From Acanthamoeba castellanii str. Neff (Eukaryota > Discosea > Longamoebia > Acanthamoebidae): 64,000 nt of DNA. The notes below the pieces were generated by a model. It was not told the DNA's origin. It did not search any database and worked only from the letters and a program-made list of their open reading frames with translations. Shown here in pieces: positions 29,290 through 41,500 of the stretch. The stretch's first letter is position 1, and the number at the start of each line of letters is the position of its first letter. A program made the position numbers and the translations under genes. The stretch spans positions 944,730 through 1,008,729 of the forward strand of contig NW_004457654.1 in NCBI RefSeq assembly GCF_000313135.1, in the 5' to 3' direction.

Positions 29290-31823
29290 TTCTCCCGCAG
29301 ATTGCGACGCAAGGCCATGGAGGCCACTGGACCAGGGCCAAGAGAGAGGATGAATAGTCTGATATCGCTGGTGAAGAAGCTGCAGCCGGGCCACCAGATT
29401 CCCGACAGGGCAAAGCCCGGAGAAATGATCGACCCTGGCGCCGTACGTGTACACGACTCTTCTGCTTTTGTCCAGTCGATCTATTAGTACTAACCACTAC
29501 CTTGGACCCCCAGATTCTCGCGGACTGGGGCCTGCATGTCGAGAGCGAGCCTCTCGCTGTGCAGGGGCGCCAGGTCCGGCTTGAAACGTTGCGTATTGGT
29601 GCAAAAGCTCCCAAGCCCTTGGGCGGAAAGAGTACGTCGCCAGCTACACCGTCATTTCTTTACACTGACCGTGTAGTGCCTGACCGAGTGGTGGTCGGTG
29701 GCGGTGGCGGTGGCGGTGGCGGTGGCGGTGGCGGTGGCGGTGGCGGTGGCGGTGGCGGTGGCGGTGGCGGTGGCGCAGGTGAATGGCGCGACCTCTACGG
29801 GAAACCGCCCTCAGGCGGTGCTCCGCCAGATACCAGCAGCACGGGCCTGTTGAGGCCCATGTCGCTCAACGCAGCAAACTGGGCTCTGTTTTACACTCAA
29901 AGGCAAGAGTCCGACGTAATGAACATGATGAAGGCGTTCCATACGGTACTAACGCAAACGTTCTATCTTGTTCTCTATGGTTGCAATTCTTATTGTCTGA
30001 CCTTGACCTGTTGTTGTTCATCAATCAACATCAACGTGTTGCAGGTGAAGGCACAGTTGAAAATGGAAATCGGCGATCCACTCATGTGTGCAACAGCTCG
30101 CGTACAGGATTACCCCGCAGAAATGGCTCGTGTATATGAGTACTGCTCCCCCCCCCGCTCCCTCCTCTTGGCTTTCCTTCATGTTGTACTGTGGGCTAAG
30201 TGGTGTGGTGTGAACAGGAAAGCAGAGCGCGAGGGCAAGCCAATCAAGATGTTCCAGGTCGTTCTGGAGAGTGCCAGTGAGGTGGTCTACAAGAGCATCA
30301 AGGCCGTGATGGCCTCCAAGCCTGTGCAGACGCAGTGTGTGCAACAGAGAACGATCAAGCCACAAGCAGGCATCGAGTCCAAAGTCAAGGGCCTCCTCCA
30401 ACAAATGGTGTGCAAGCTTGGTGGAGCTCCATGGGGGTGCGTTGACCCTTCTTTGTTTTCTTCGCTCTTATCATCACTGTTTTTTTGGTAACCACACTTC
30501 GTCGTCGCCATCGTCGTCATCAGGGTCCATGAACTGTTTTCAAATGAGCCCACAATGATCATTGGTATCAGTGTGTCACACTCCAAGTCTGCACGTCAGT
30601 ATGTAATCCTCACATGGCCTGTTACAGGCTTATATGGCACTGATGTTCCATTCTCGTTGTCATCAGGGGGTCTGTCTTGGCACTGACCGCCACACTTGAC
30701 GCGGGTTTCACTAGCTACTTCTCTGACGTATCTGTGCAAGCACCGGTACGCCCGCATTTGCCTGCCACAGTTGTTGATCCGCCTTCTTCTTCTTCTTCTT
30801 CTTCATCATCATCATCATCATTCCCTTCATTCTCAGGGCCAGGTAATGGCTTCTAGCATTGCTGAAAGCTTTGACAAAGCACTTCGCGCATTCAAGGAGG
30901 TCAATCCTAAGTACCGGCCCAGGCGCATCATCATCTACCGCGACGATCCCGGTGGTCGTGGGTCTCTCGACGCTCTGGTTTCTCCTCTCTCTCTGCTCGC
31001 TCGCTCGCTCTTATTTACTCCCAGTCCGGCTAGACGATTGAGTGCAGCTTCTTACCTCTCTGTTTATTTATTTATTTCTTTATTTTGTCGCAGCTGGAAA
31101 ACGAGATTAAGCCGATCCAGGCAGTCCTTCAAAAGAGGGACCTCAAGATCAACTTGGCCATCATCGTGGTGAGGAAGCGCGGCCTCGTTCGCCTGTTCAC
31201 GCGGTACATATCCACTTTTTTTGCACTCCATTGCTCACCATCCGACCTTCCGGCTGTTTCTGACCCGTGCTTGCCTGTTGAGCAGCAGAGATATGAACAA
31301 CCCGCCGCCCGGAACGATTGTGGACGTGGGAGTCGTGTCGCGAGACTACGATGACTTCTATCTCATCGCGCACAGCTCTCGCATGGGTACCACATCCGCG
31401 TCACTTATTTTTCTCGGTCAATCATTGATCACTTTTACAATAATGGTACTCCGCTCGCAGGCACGGTGAAGCCCACACAGTATCAGATCGCGTATCGCAC
31501 GCCGGGGGAGGACAAATCACTCACGGCCCAGAGCCTCCAGCGCCTTTCATTCATGCTGTGCCATCTCTACTACAGTACGCTTTGAAAGCCGCCTGACCGC
31601 TCACGCACGCGCACCAACTCACTTGACCTACGCGTGAACACACACGCACACACGCACACACGCACACACGCAACACACACACACACACACAGACTTCATG
31701 GGCACCATAGCAGAGCCGGCTCCTCTGCGCTACGCCGACCGGCTGGCGAGTCTCATGACGCAGGTACTGGAGAACAGGAGAATGCCGCGTGCCGAACTCT
31801 CCACTAGCCTTTACTACCTGTAG
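27296..31823 (+). CDS. PIWI-clade Argonaute protein with degenerate slicer site
   Basis: Multi-exon gene ending with ...LSTSLYYL at TAG 31821-31823, the usual Argonaute C-terminus. N domain: GLGTPIPLVANFFPVT and IFIHHMHFE. PAZ: ITIRHMEQPLLKVVEKRRRP and LVPELCVLAGMTEEMRTN, the form typical of Piwi rather than AGO. PIWI domain: TMIIGISVSHSKSA, RRIIIYRDD, IVDVGVVSRDYDDFYLIAHS, RLSFMLCHLYYNFMGT and PAPLRYADRLASLMTQ. Of the four catalytic positions, Asp in GID is Ser (30570-30572), the Glu of GQE is Val (30843-30845), Asp in YRD is kept (30942-30944) and His of PTHY is Gln (31478-31480). It should therefore bind guide RNA but not cleave. The start at ATG 27296 is tentative, and the junctions before 27865 do not keep frame cleanly. 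Confidence 0.85.
29221..29289. repeat. Intronic (CGTGGT)n hexamer repeat
   Basis: About 11 perfect copies of CGTGGT occupy an intron of the Piwi gene. Confidence 0.95.
29697..29774. repeat. Intronic (GGTGGC)13 hexamer repeat
   Basis: Thirteen copies of GGTGGC lie just before an intron acceptor (GCAG) in the Piwi gene. They could be read as a poly-Gly run, but a GTACG donor upstream and the acceptor downstream remove them cleanly and keep the frame (K-S-E-W-R-D). Confidence 0.95.
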
Positions 31824-32151
31824 GCCCGCTCCTCGAGCCGGCCTTGACAACTCACCGTCCAGATCCTCTGTCGGTATGTGAACGTTCCCTTCTCCCCTTT
31901 TTGCTCGACGCGCCAGACGCCAATCTTACAGTTCACTCATGTGGCTCTGTTTGTTTTCAATGTTTGGTCAGTGACCATCCGGCTGGCGAGAGGTCATCAT
32001 CGCCATCATCAACAACATACATCAACATCAGCAACTGTCGTTTTCGTTTTACCCGTAGACAAGTTCTTTTTTGGCAGATGAAATTGCGATTTTACATTTT
32101 GTCGACGATCGTGGCGAAAATGACAGCGGTGAGGAGGAGCAATCATCGAAG
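31824..32151. other. Spacer between the Piwi and PSI-like genes
   Basis: This holds the Piwi 3' end and the PSI-gene promoter. The in-phase ORF passing through it is not protein-like. Nothing else is recognised. Confidence 0.4.
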
Positions 32152-32158
32152 TATAAAA
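32152..32158 (+). promoter_or_regulatory. TATA-like box just upstream of the PSI-like gene
   Basis: TATAAAA ends only 13 nt before ATG 32172. If it is the real TATA box, transcription would begin after that ATG, and the in-frame ATG at 32202 would be the start. Confidence 0.4.
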
Positions 32159-32171
32159 TTGAGAGATAAAG

Positions 32172-33219
32172 ATGAAGGCGGGTTTGGCGATCGTGGTTGC
32201 TATGGGGGTGGCTTGCTGCTACCTACTCGTCACGGCATCGGCCCAGGCAAACCCTTGCGCGGGTGCCACGCTTCAAAACAATTGCGGGGCGTGCTTCAAC
32301 GCCTCCACCGCCGATGTCAAGTGTGGCTACTGCATCGCCTTCCTGACTTCCGACTACTGGTACTTGCCTCCAGTCCAAGATCCATTTTCCTCTACAGCTG
32401 TGGTGCTCCCACCCTCAGCTTAAGGCCGTTCACCATCATCTTTTGTAAAATCTCTTCGTGTGCTCATCCACGTGCCCTGCCTCCTGCAGTCACCCCGTGG
32501 GGACGGATGGCTGGCCTGCCGATAACCGGCTCTGCTACGGCGAGGACTACGAATGGCACGCCACGAGCTGCCCTGGTACGCGCGCGCGCAACTCAGTTCC
32601 ATATGCGCACACACACACTGACGCGCTACTTGGCTCTGGACAAAGACCCGTGCGAGTCCCAGGGCGACTGCGAGCAGTGCCGCTACAACTTTGGAAGCGG
32701 TTGTGGGTTCTGCATGACCACGTATGTGTCGTTACCTCGCTCGTCGCCATTCGCTTCGTGGCATGCCACACCATCATCAACCACTCATCCCCCTCCTTGG
32801 TTTTGGTTTTCCTCAGCAACCGGTGCCTGGCCTCGTCTAAGAAGGGCTCCTGCCCGGACTGGAGGGAGAAGTTTAGCGACCCCAACGCCTGCATCGAGCA
32901 ATGTAACCCCCTCTCCCTCTTTGTGGCGTGCTCACTCTTTTTAACGATCTCGCCTATGCGTTGTGTGTCGTTGGTCGTGTCGTGTACGAACGCAGACACC
33001 TGCGCTCAGACCACGTTCTGCTCCAGCTGCGTGACGAATCCCAACAAGTGCCAGTGGTGCGGTGGAATCAGCGGCAGCTGCGTCGGCATCGCTCAGACGT
33101 GCGCAAACAACGCCACCTCGACCACCGACACCGCCACGTGCTCCGTCATCGCGCCCGGCACGAGCGCAGCGGCGGTTCTCACGTCGTGGATCTCGAGCTT
33201 CTTCTTCTTCTTCTTCTAG
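32172..33219 (+). CDS. Secreted Cys-rich protein with PSI-like modules
   Basis: A signal peptide is present (MKAGLAIVVAMGVACCYLLV...ASAQA from ATG 32172, or a 16-residue version from ATG 32202, which the TATA position favours). The mature protein has repeated cysteine motifs of plexin-semaphorin-integrin type: NNCGACFNASTADVKCGYC, CESQGDCEQCRYNFGSGCGF and CSSCVTNPNKCQWCGG. PSI modules are small disulphide knots in extracellular or membrane receptors. After the last module come Thr/Ser/Ala residues and an apolar C-terminus ending in six phenylalanines, encoded by a TTC repeat. This may be a GPI signal or a membrane tail. Four introns split the cysteine modules. The ligand is unknown. Confidence 0.72.
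33194..33216 (+). repeat. Coding (TTC)n run encoding a poly-Phe C-terminus
   Basis: An interrupted TTC/CTT triplet run directly before the TAG gives a hydrophobic tail to the PSI-like protein. Its length may vary between strains. Confidence 0.7.
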
Positions 33220-33705
33220 TTGAGCCTATCGTTATCATCATCGAGGACTACGCTGACGACCCACCAACCCAGCGTCATCACGTGTACACTTCCTTGGGCG
33301 CCTCGCTCCCTTCCCACATTTTGCACCATCACCATCGTGCCCATCCGAGGCCACCGATAACTGTTTGTGAATAGAGTTTGTTTGCTGTTGCTTCTCTTCT
33401 CGTTTTTGTTGGCCGTGCGCTCGTCTCTTCATCACACCACTCAGCACACCCTTTCGTGCGCTCTCTGCTCTTCATTGTTGTCGACTATGGTGTCGACACG
33501 AAATGAAACACCAGACACCGAACAGTGGTCTTGTGGGAACTGGGAAAGCCTCGAGGACGATTAGAACAACCTTGCCCCTTTGATAGAAGAAGAAGAGATT
33601 TACATCAACAGCATTTCGGCTGTGAATTATTCCTTCTCTTCTTTCATCGCCTGCCGTCATCGTCAGCCCCTTCATTAAAATTCATGCGAAAAAGCCCTGA
33701 ATGAG
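33220..33705. other. Spacer between the PSI-like and RhoGAP genes
   Basis: No frame here has splice-supported, protein-like content. It probably contains a 3' UTR and the RhoGAP promoter. Confidence 0.4.
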
Positions 33706-36700
33706 ATGGACAGCATTCCCTGGAAACATATACTCGGGGACAAACTGGTGGGAGCAGAACGAGTTGAACTGCACCCCATCGTCGAGGCCGCCCTTGTCTT
33801 CATAGAGACCAACGGTTATTTCCCCCCCCCCCAATTCCCTTCCCATTTCCTCGATCACGCTGCCCTCTCTGGACCCTTCACACGCGAGTCGCGAATCGCT
33901 TTCTTCTCTGCTGATTTTAAACGGCCCTACGCAATTTACGCCTCGGGGCTCGCACGACCAAGCCCAGTAAATAATCGCTTTCATTGATGTGGCTGTGCTG
34001 CAGGGCTCAACACACAGGGCCTATTTCGCGTGCCCGGCAGCGCGTCGCAGGTGAAGGTGCTGAAGGAGAGCTTCAAGACCAAGAAGAAGGTGCCCGACCT
34101 CAGCGAGACGGAGCCGAACACCGTGTGTAGTCTCCTCACAGACCACCTCCGTAGCGAGGAACCACTACTTACCCACGCCCTTGCCCCACGCTGGCTGCAA
34201 GCCGCCGGTATTTGATTCTCACTCTTCAGCGTCATCGTCTCTCTGTGTGTGTGGTGTGTTGTGTGTGTTGTGTGTGTTGTGTGTGTGTCGTGGTGTGGCG
34301 GGCCTCCATTCAGCCACTGACCTGATGGTTTGCAGGGTTGCCGGATCTGGTGGTGCGGCTCACCAAGTATGTGGACCTCATCAACCAGCTGCCCGTGCTC
34401 AACCACGCCACCCTCTTTGCGATGCTGCGACTTCTGGTGCTGATCTCGCAACACGCCGAGAAGACCCTCATGCCCGCCACCAACCTGGGCACCATCTTCG
34501 GCCCCATGATCTGCCGCCGCCTCAACTCTGACATCGCCCAGGAGCTCAGCGACATTCCCGCCGTGTCGAAGCTGTGCATCGACCTCATCACCCACTTCAG
34601 CCAACTCTTCGACTACTACGACCTTGACCCTTCCGCTAGCAGCGCCGCCGCCGGCACTGGCGGGCTCAACGACAGCCTGTCGGCCGATTCGCCGCGCACG
34701 AAGAAGACCACGCGACGCAAGTTCCAGTTCGGCAAGGACAAGCCCTTCCACGGCGAGCGGTCCGGCGAGCGGTCCGGTGGCACGGCGTCGCCGGCGCCGG
34801 GCAGCAGCGCCGGAGGCTCGGGCTCGCCTTCGTCCACATCGGCGCTTGCCGCGGCGGCATTGGCGTCGGGCAACAGCAACTCACCCGTCGTTCCGTTGCA
34901 GTCTCCACTAGGTGCGTTGTCCTCTTTCTCACAGCGAGCCACACCCCCCGTCGCATTTGCTCGACTAATCGATGTGCTTCGCTGGGACGCGCACCACACA
35001 CACACAACACACACGCGCGCGCGCACACGACACAGTTCCGGCGCCCGAGTATGACCCATCGGCGACGGGCGGTGATGAAGGCGGTCGGGACCAGCCCGGC
35101 CGGGCGCGAAAGAACGCCGTGTACGGGAGAGAGGATAGATTGAACGACCAGCTCAAGTCGGAGCTGAGCGAGGGCGGACAGCCACGATCGCCTAAGTCCG
35201 CGCGCGGCTTGCTTGGGTCCATCTCCCTGGACGCCGACGAGGACGACAGCCGGCCGGAGGGTGGTACTTTTTTCTTTTCTTTTCTTTTTGCATTTTTTAA
35301 TATTTGTTATTTGTTTTGTATTTTTCTCGTGCACTGTTAATTTATTCCTTGTGTGGTGGGTAGGAACGAAAATGGACGGTAAATCGGTAATGCGTTCGCT
35401 TTCGTCAATGGGAGGTACGCAAAGGCGTTCGCGCACTTATTCGCTTGTTGACGGCGCAACTCAGGGTCTACACAAGGGTTCGTTGTTGAAACCTGCATTG
35501 CGAACCCCATTAACGACGGCGCGGATTGTGCGCCCACAGGATTCTACGCTAAGGGCGTATCCAAGCCTTTGGCTGTTGGTGATCTCGAGACTGTGCACTC
35601 CAGTGCCGCCGCTCAACCCGGTGCGCCGCACCCACGCCCTATTTTTATTCTTTATTCTTTGTCACTATTTGTTTATATTCTTTTATTTATTTATCGTTAT
35701 TGTTCTCCATTACTCGATTGCCGACGCTAGACGCGGAGGAGTTCCCCGAGGAAGAGGGCAAGGACGCCGATGGGAAGAAGGACAAGAAGCGGCTGCCTGC
35801 ACTCAACCTCAAGAAGCGAAAGAACTCAGTCGACAAAAAGAAGCTGCGCATGTTCTCCCCGCGCAAGCTCTTCGACAAGGACCGCTCCAAGGCCTCTCCC
35901 GACAGTAACCACTCCCCGCCCCGCACGCCCCACACTCCCGTGTTTCCATGAGTCGTCATTGCGCGTGTCGCTCACCACACTTCCGTTCGTCCAGGCTCGT
36001 GCGACTCGTCTGACCTGGAGCGAAAGTACTACGACGGCAGCTCTTCGTCGGGTACGTTGGCGTTGTGTGAACCACCTTGGCTGGCCCTGCGCGTCGAGTT
36101 CCAATGCTAAGGACCGACCCTCTCCCTCTGTAACAGAACGCGAGGAGCCCACGAGAAGATTCGGCGGACGCAAAATCCCCTTCCGTTCGCCGCGAAGGTA
36201 ACTTTCCTGTGTACCCTCGCACAGACCTTGCGAGAAATCTCACACACGACACGACACGACACGACCAACGACACGACACGACACAGGAAAAGCTCGTCGT
36301 GGCCGGAGGCGGAATTGGCCGAGATGCGGCATCGAACGGATCAGGCAGCGAGCCACGACGATGACTCTGATCTGAATGACGACAGCGACTCGGACGACTA
36401 CGACGGCAGCGGAGCCGACAGCAGCGGAGCGGAGACCCCCACATCGACATCGTCGTCCTCGTTGTCGTCGCTCCCGGGCGGGAGCGAGCCCAAGTCGCGA
36501 GCCAAGAGCGACATCCCACCGGGCGAGGCGCACAGCCTGGAGATCGCTGCGGTGGTGCGAACCGAGAGGCGGAAGGGCAGCCAGAGCGAGCGCGGGCCGT
36601 CGGCCAGCGCGCGTGCGGCGGCGCGGGCGGGCAAGTCCCTCGCGGGCGCCTCGTCGGCCACGTCGATCTCGCCGCGCGGGAAGCGACCAGACCTCGCCGA

Positions 36701-37715
36701 CGGCGACGAGCGACTGCTGTCGTCATCAACATCAAACACGCCCAAGATCTGGATGGCGTCGGCCCCGCGGCCGCCAAACGCCACCACGACCAACATCCTG
36801 TTCAAATCCCCGCGCGTCGTCGGGGCGGCGGTGTCGGCCGCGGCGCTGGACGAGGCCCTCCGCGGCCAGGAGGCCATCGCGGGCCACCTCGCGCCCGAGG
36901 AGGAGCTGGGCCTGGTCAAGTGGCGACGGCGGATGACCGCCGGCAGCGCGCGACGGAGGCCAGCGGGCAATGTACATGCGGTGGCGGTGGAAGGTGGCGG
37001 CGACGACGACAGTGAGAACGGCGAGACGGAGGAGAATGACGGACTCCGACAGCAGCAGCGGCAGCAGGTGGAAGCGCCGACGACTGGCGTGGCCTTCCTG
37101 CTGAGCAAGTACTACCTCTACAATAACGACAACACAGGCAGTGGCGGCGCCGAGGGTAGCAGCAACGGCGTAGACACCAAGGCGGCGGAGAACGACAACA
37201 AGCAAACGCCACAGGAGCGAGAGAGGGAGAAGGAATCGCGGGAGCGGGAGCGAGACGGTGGCGGGGCGGAATCGGAGGGCGACACGGAGAACGACGACGA
37301 GGTGGACGACGACGGGGGCACCACCACGGAGGACGAGGGCAGCAGCGGCGGGAGCGGGAACGGCAGCAGCCACGGCGGGTCGTCGGGCGACGAGAAGGGC
37401 AGGCGGAAGCGAAACAGCGGCGCAGCGGAGGGAAAGCCGCGACGACGACGGAGTAGTAATGCACGAAAGAATGGCGTCGGCAGCGGCGGCAGCAACAAGA
37501 AGGCGACGACGGCCGTCAAGGACAGCAGCGGACTCAAGCTCGGCCGGAAGGTGAGGCGGGGAGAGGAGCAGGTCAGCGAGGACGAGGAAGACGATCATCA
37601 CCTCGCGCCGCCTGCGAAGGCCTCGCCCATCGCCAAGCGAATCCACTCGCCACGGCCACGGGCGAGCGAGGACCACATCGGCGGCGCTGGTGGCAACAGC
37701 ATCACCATCGACTAA
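33706..37715 (+). CDS. RhoGAP-domain protein with long disordered tail
   Basis: The N-terminal approximately 190 residues form a RhoGAP domain. It begins with ERVELHPIVEAALVFIETNG and GLNTQGLFRVPGSASQV, whose Arg in LFRVPGS is the catalytic arginine finger. It continues with LTKYVDLINQLPVLNHATL and MPATNLGTIFGPMICRR, the conserved NLG...FGP core. RhoGAPs switch off Rho/Rac GTPases by stimulating GTP hydrolysis. The rest, more than 700 residues over about eight exons, is low-complexity: Ser/Arg-Pro stretches (SPRTKKTTRRKF, RMFSPRKLFDK), then long Asp/Glu/Ser/Gly and Lys/Arg runs ending ...GGNSITID. The last exon (36288-37715) is a single long frame. There is no PH or SH3 domain that I can see. 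ATG 33706 directly precedes the domain. Confidence 0.87.
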
Positions 37716-38595
37716 GACGGCCGCCTGGTTCCACGTTGCTTCCTTCTTCTACTTCTCTTATCGCCCACGCCTCGCGCCTGGTCCGTTCGCTCGAGCGCGA
37801 GGATGATGCAATTTTGACCACCGTACTTTGATTGTAAATATAATACGCTAGACGATGTGATGAAGAGTGAATGAATCCATGCTCTTTCAATCCGATATCA
37901 GGAAAAAAATGAAGAATGAGTGTCCCAGAATCGTGCGCGAATCGTGCAGCGGGGCTTTGCGGCACGGAACGATCTTCGCCACGCCGATTCTGTGGGGCTA
38001 CGGTTGCCATGCACACGCTTACTGGCGGACTCACGCCAAATTTCGCCCTAATCATCCAATGGGCGATTGGGATTCCTCCCTGAGACACCCGCGTTTCCGC
38101 CCTCTTAAACATAGGTGGGCAAGAGCACGCGCCGCGGTGAAGGAAAGAGAAGGCCACGCCCCAAACACAGCGTTCCATCTTCGAAAGGCAAAAAGGCCGG
38201 CACGCAAATCGATAAGGCCTAGGCGGGACGTAAAAATAGCGCCTACGAGAAGAAGAAGCCAGCCGGCACCACATTAGTGGATCGATCCTTGGAAAGCGTG
38301 AGCGATTGAGCTTAGATTGCTTTGGCAGCTCGCGCTCTCGATTCGAGGAGAGAAAGAGACAAGGCTGGGGTGGCGCGGCATTTATAGAAGAGAATTTATT
38401 CTCTAGGGAGAGCGGGAAAACGAGGAGGGGTGGAGGAGAGGACGCAGCGGAGGGTCACGCAAGGCTCTGGACGCGACATCGACTCTTCAATCTCTAAGGC
38501 AGCAGAGGAGGTATAACCGCGAAAGCAACGATCCGTGGACAATCGATCAAGATTCGACCCTCGCAACTCCCGCCATTATACAGAAAACAGCGAAC
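37716..38595. other. Intergenic region between RhoGAP and SHK genes
   Basis: About 880 nt without a supported gene. A 136-codon frame at 37867-38277 is open by chance: it lacks domains, a TATA box and GC3 bias. A TTTATAG near 38380 may belong to the SHK promoter. Confidence 0.45.
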
Positions 38596-41500
38596 ATGCA
38601 AAAAGAATCACAAGTCGTCGAGATCCGACCAGATGACATCGTGCTCGAGGAGGAAATCGGTCGCGGCTCCTTTGCCAAGGTGTATCGAGGAAAATGTAGA
38701 GGCCAAACGGTTGCTGTAAAAGTTCTACACACACAGGTGCGCCTCTATACTTCTGCCTTGTGCACTCGATGCTGCTCCTCGGACCTAATTAATCTCTTTT
38801 TATTTTGCCGTGATGTAGTCCTTCACCGAGCAGGTCCTGCAAGCCTTTCGAGAGGAGATTGCCGTTATGAGCCAGATTCATCACCCTAATCGTTCGTTAC
38901 CACATCCCTGCAGATTCGCAGCTTTTTTTTTGCGATTTGGCACTGATGACATCATGCAACTGGATCTTCTCTCTCTGCAGTTGTGCTTTTCATGGGGGCC
39001 TGCACGATCCCGGGTAAGCTGATGATCGTAACCGAGCTCATGCCGCGTAACTTGGAAAGCGTTTTCCTCGGCAAAGCCGGCAAACACAAGCGAGTAGCGC
39101 TCGTCCAGAAGCTCAAGATGGCCAAGGACGCCGCTCTCGGTACGCTCCTTCTGCCAGCCCCTTTCCCACCTTTTTGCGACATTACATGCATCCAGCATCC
39201 TGCATTAGCGTAATCCCGTTGCGCCACAAAATATTATCCGCCAATCTTATCAACTAGGTGATTGTTTTTTTTTCCCTTCAAATGCTCTTTTATCGCTATT
39301 TATCTCTCTCCTTCCGAGCCGCTCTGCTCAGCCCTCTGTCATCCCTCGTCAGTCTTTCGTCCGAATCTTCATCGCGCTGCGCATCCATGCGCCCTGCACC
39401 CCTCCTGGTTCGTGTGTCTGACCTCACGTGCATGTGCACAATGTGTCGCTCTCTCTGTGGGTGTACCTCAGGTATGAACTGGCTGCACAAGTCGACACCG
39501 ATGTTCATTCACCGGGACTTCAAGTTGTCCAATTTGCTGGTGGACGAGAACTACAACGTCAAGGTGTGCGATTTCGGCCTCACCAAGATGAAGCAGGCCA
39601 ACGACAATCTCCACGACACCAAGGGCTCACCACTCTACATGGCACCTGGTACCCGTCGATCCACTTCCCCCGCGCACTCTTTCACTCTTTCTCTTGCGCT
39701 TGGTGCGACCAGAGTATCGATTGCTGATCGCGACGCTGTACGTGATGTCGCCGTGTCGCTTGTGCTCGAGCAGAGGTGTTCACGGGTTCGTACAGCGAGA
39801 AGTGCGATGTGTATAGCTTCGGACTGAGCTTTTGGGAGATCATCAACGAGCGGCGAGTGTTCCCCCGGTACGAGAACAACCTGAACGCCCTCATCAAGTC
39901 GCGATGCGAAAACTACGAGACGCCACCCATTACCGACGACATGCTGCCCCGCCTCGTGACTCTCCTCGAGCGATGCTGGGACAAGAACCCCCGGCAGCGG
40001 TACGTGAGCTCGCCCCCCTCACTTTGCTTGCTGGCCGTGCACGCCTCGTTCTGCAGACTTGCAAGTTTGCATTTCTTTCGTATTTTCCTTTGAAGCCGTT
40101 ATCCACTTCAATCCCTTTTCCAGATGATCACACCCACTCGGCGTTGCCTTACCCTTTCTCGCTTTCCCCCTCACGCGTGTGACGACGTACTGCAGACCAC
40201 CGTTTGACGTGGTCGTGAAGGAGCTCGAGGAAATCATCATCGAGCAGTGCATCACCGACGAGCGCGGGCGGGAGGTGTGGAAAAAGGCGTCCAAGGGCGA
40301 AGACAAGATGACGTGGGACGAGTTTGCTCGGGCCGTGTGCATCAGCGTAGGGAAGGTGGCCCTCCCCGAGAGCTATCGATCCGACCGACAGATGCAATGC
40401 CTCAAGGTTCGCATACTTTTCTACACGTCGAGCTTTGGCCGCGTGGACGAAGCTGACTGGTGGTTGTTCGGGCCTCCAAGCAGGTGCTACTATGTCGACA
40501 ATCGGAGCCCAACACAGTGCACGCGGAAAAGTTCGGCAAGGTGCTGGCGTGGTTCGGACCCTTCTCCGAGGGCCGCGACGCGCATAACCGAGGCCGAACC
40601 TTCCTCGACCGAGTACGTTCCCTTCCCGACAAGCACGCTGCCAGTGAAAGACGTATGTGGCCCACACTTTGCTAATCTGGTCTCTATCGTGTGGTCGCGT
40701 AGATCGAGGAAACGCTCTCGATGAAGTGGTTCCACGGGGAGATCTCCACACAGGACGCCGAGGAGCGGCTGGACAATCGACGGCCCGGCACGTTCCTGGT
40801 GCGCTTCAGCTCGAGCGAGAAGGGCGCCTTCACCGTGTCCGGTGTCGACCGAGACCGCAAGAAGAGCCACCAGCGGGTCATCTACCACCCCAACAAGGGT
40901 AACCCCCGCCACCGCCAAGTGCCATTGCCATCACACCGCACACACGTGTGCGGTTGACGCTTGTAGCTGACGCGTACCGTGTTGCATGTGATTTCCACAG
41001 GGCTCTACGTAATGCCCGACGACACGGTCTATACGTCGTTGGTCGACGCCATCAACGACCTGTGCCGCTCGTCCAAGCTGCGCAATCCCTGCCCCGGGTC
41101 GCGGTATGCTAAGTATTTCTCCGAGGAGCCGCAGCCGACGTCCAAGAACATCGCGCTGGTCAAGGAGGAGATCAAGCAGCTGCAGCTCATCCACCTCAAC
41201 GAGATCTGCGAGGTGCCCGACAAGGACACCTCGCTCGACACCACCATCGACACCGCGTCGGGCAATCGGCCCTGGAGCGGCGGCGGCCACCACCCGAGTT
41301 ACTTTCACTCGGGCAACAAGCGCAGCCCGTTCCACACCGGCAACATGAGCTTCCACTCCAGCAGCGGCATCTGGGGAAATAGCAGCATGCACGGCGGCGG
41401 AGGCGGAGGCGGCGACAGCGATAGCAGCGAAGACTCGATTCGCATCGCGCCCTACATCCCACCGATCCCGCCGGCGCACAACTCGGGCGGCAGCGGCGGC

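Noticed and set aside
29502..30491. A 329-codon frame with a long poly-Gly run
   Set aside because: The Gly run is the (GGTGGC)13 repeat inside an intron; splicing from the GTACG donor near 29632 to the GCAG before 29779 keeps the Piwi frame.
36398..37676. Long minus-strand frames over the RhoGAP tail
   Set aside because: GC-rich, low-complexity coding DNA leaves the opposite strand open. These frames are Arg/Ser/Leu-rich with no domains, starts or splice logic.
37867..38277. A 136-codon plus-strand frame in the RhoGAP-SHK spacer
   Set aside because: It lacks GC3 bias, domains and a promoter, and its composition does not resemble the real proteins nearby.
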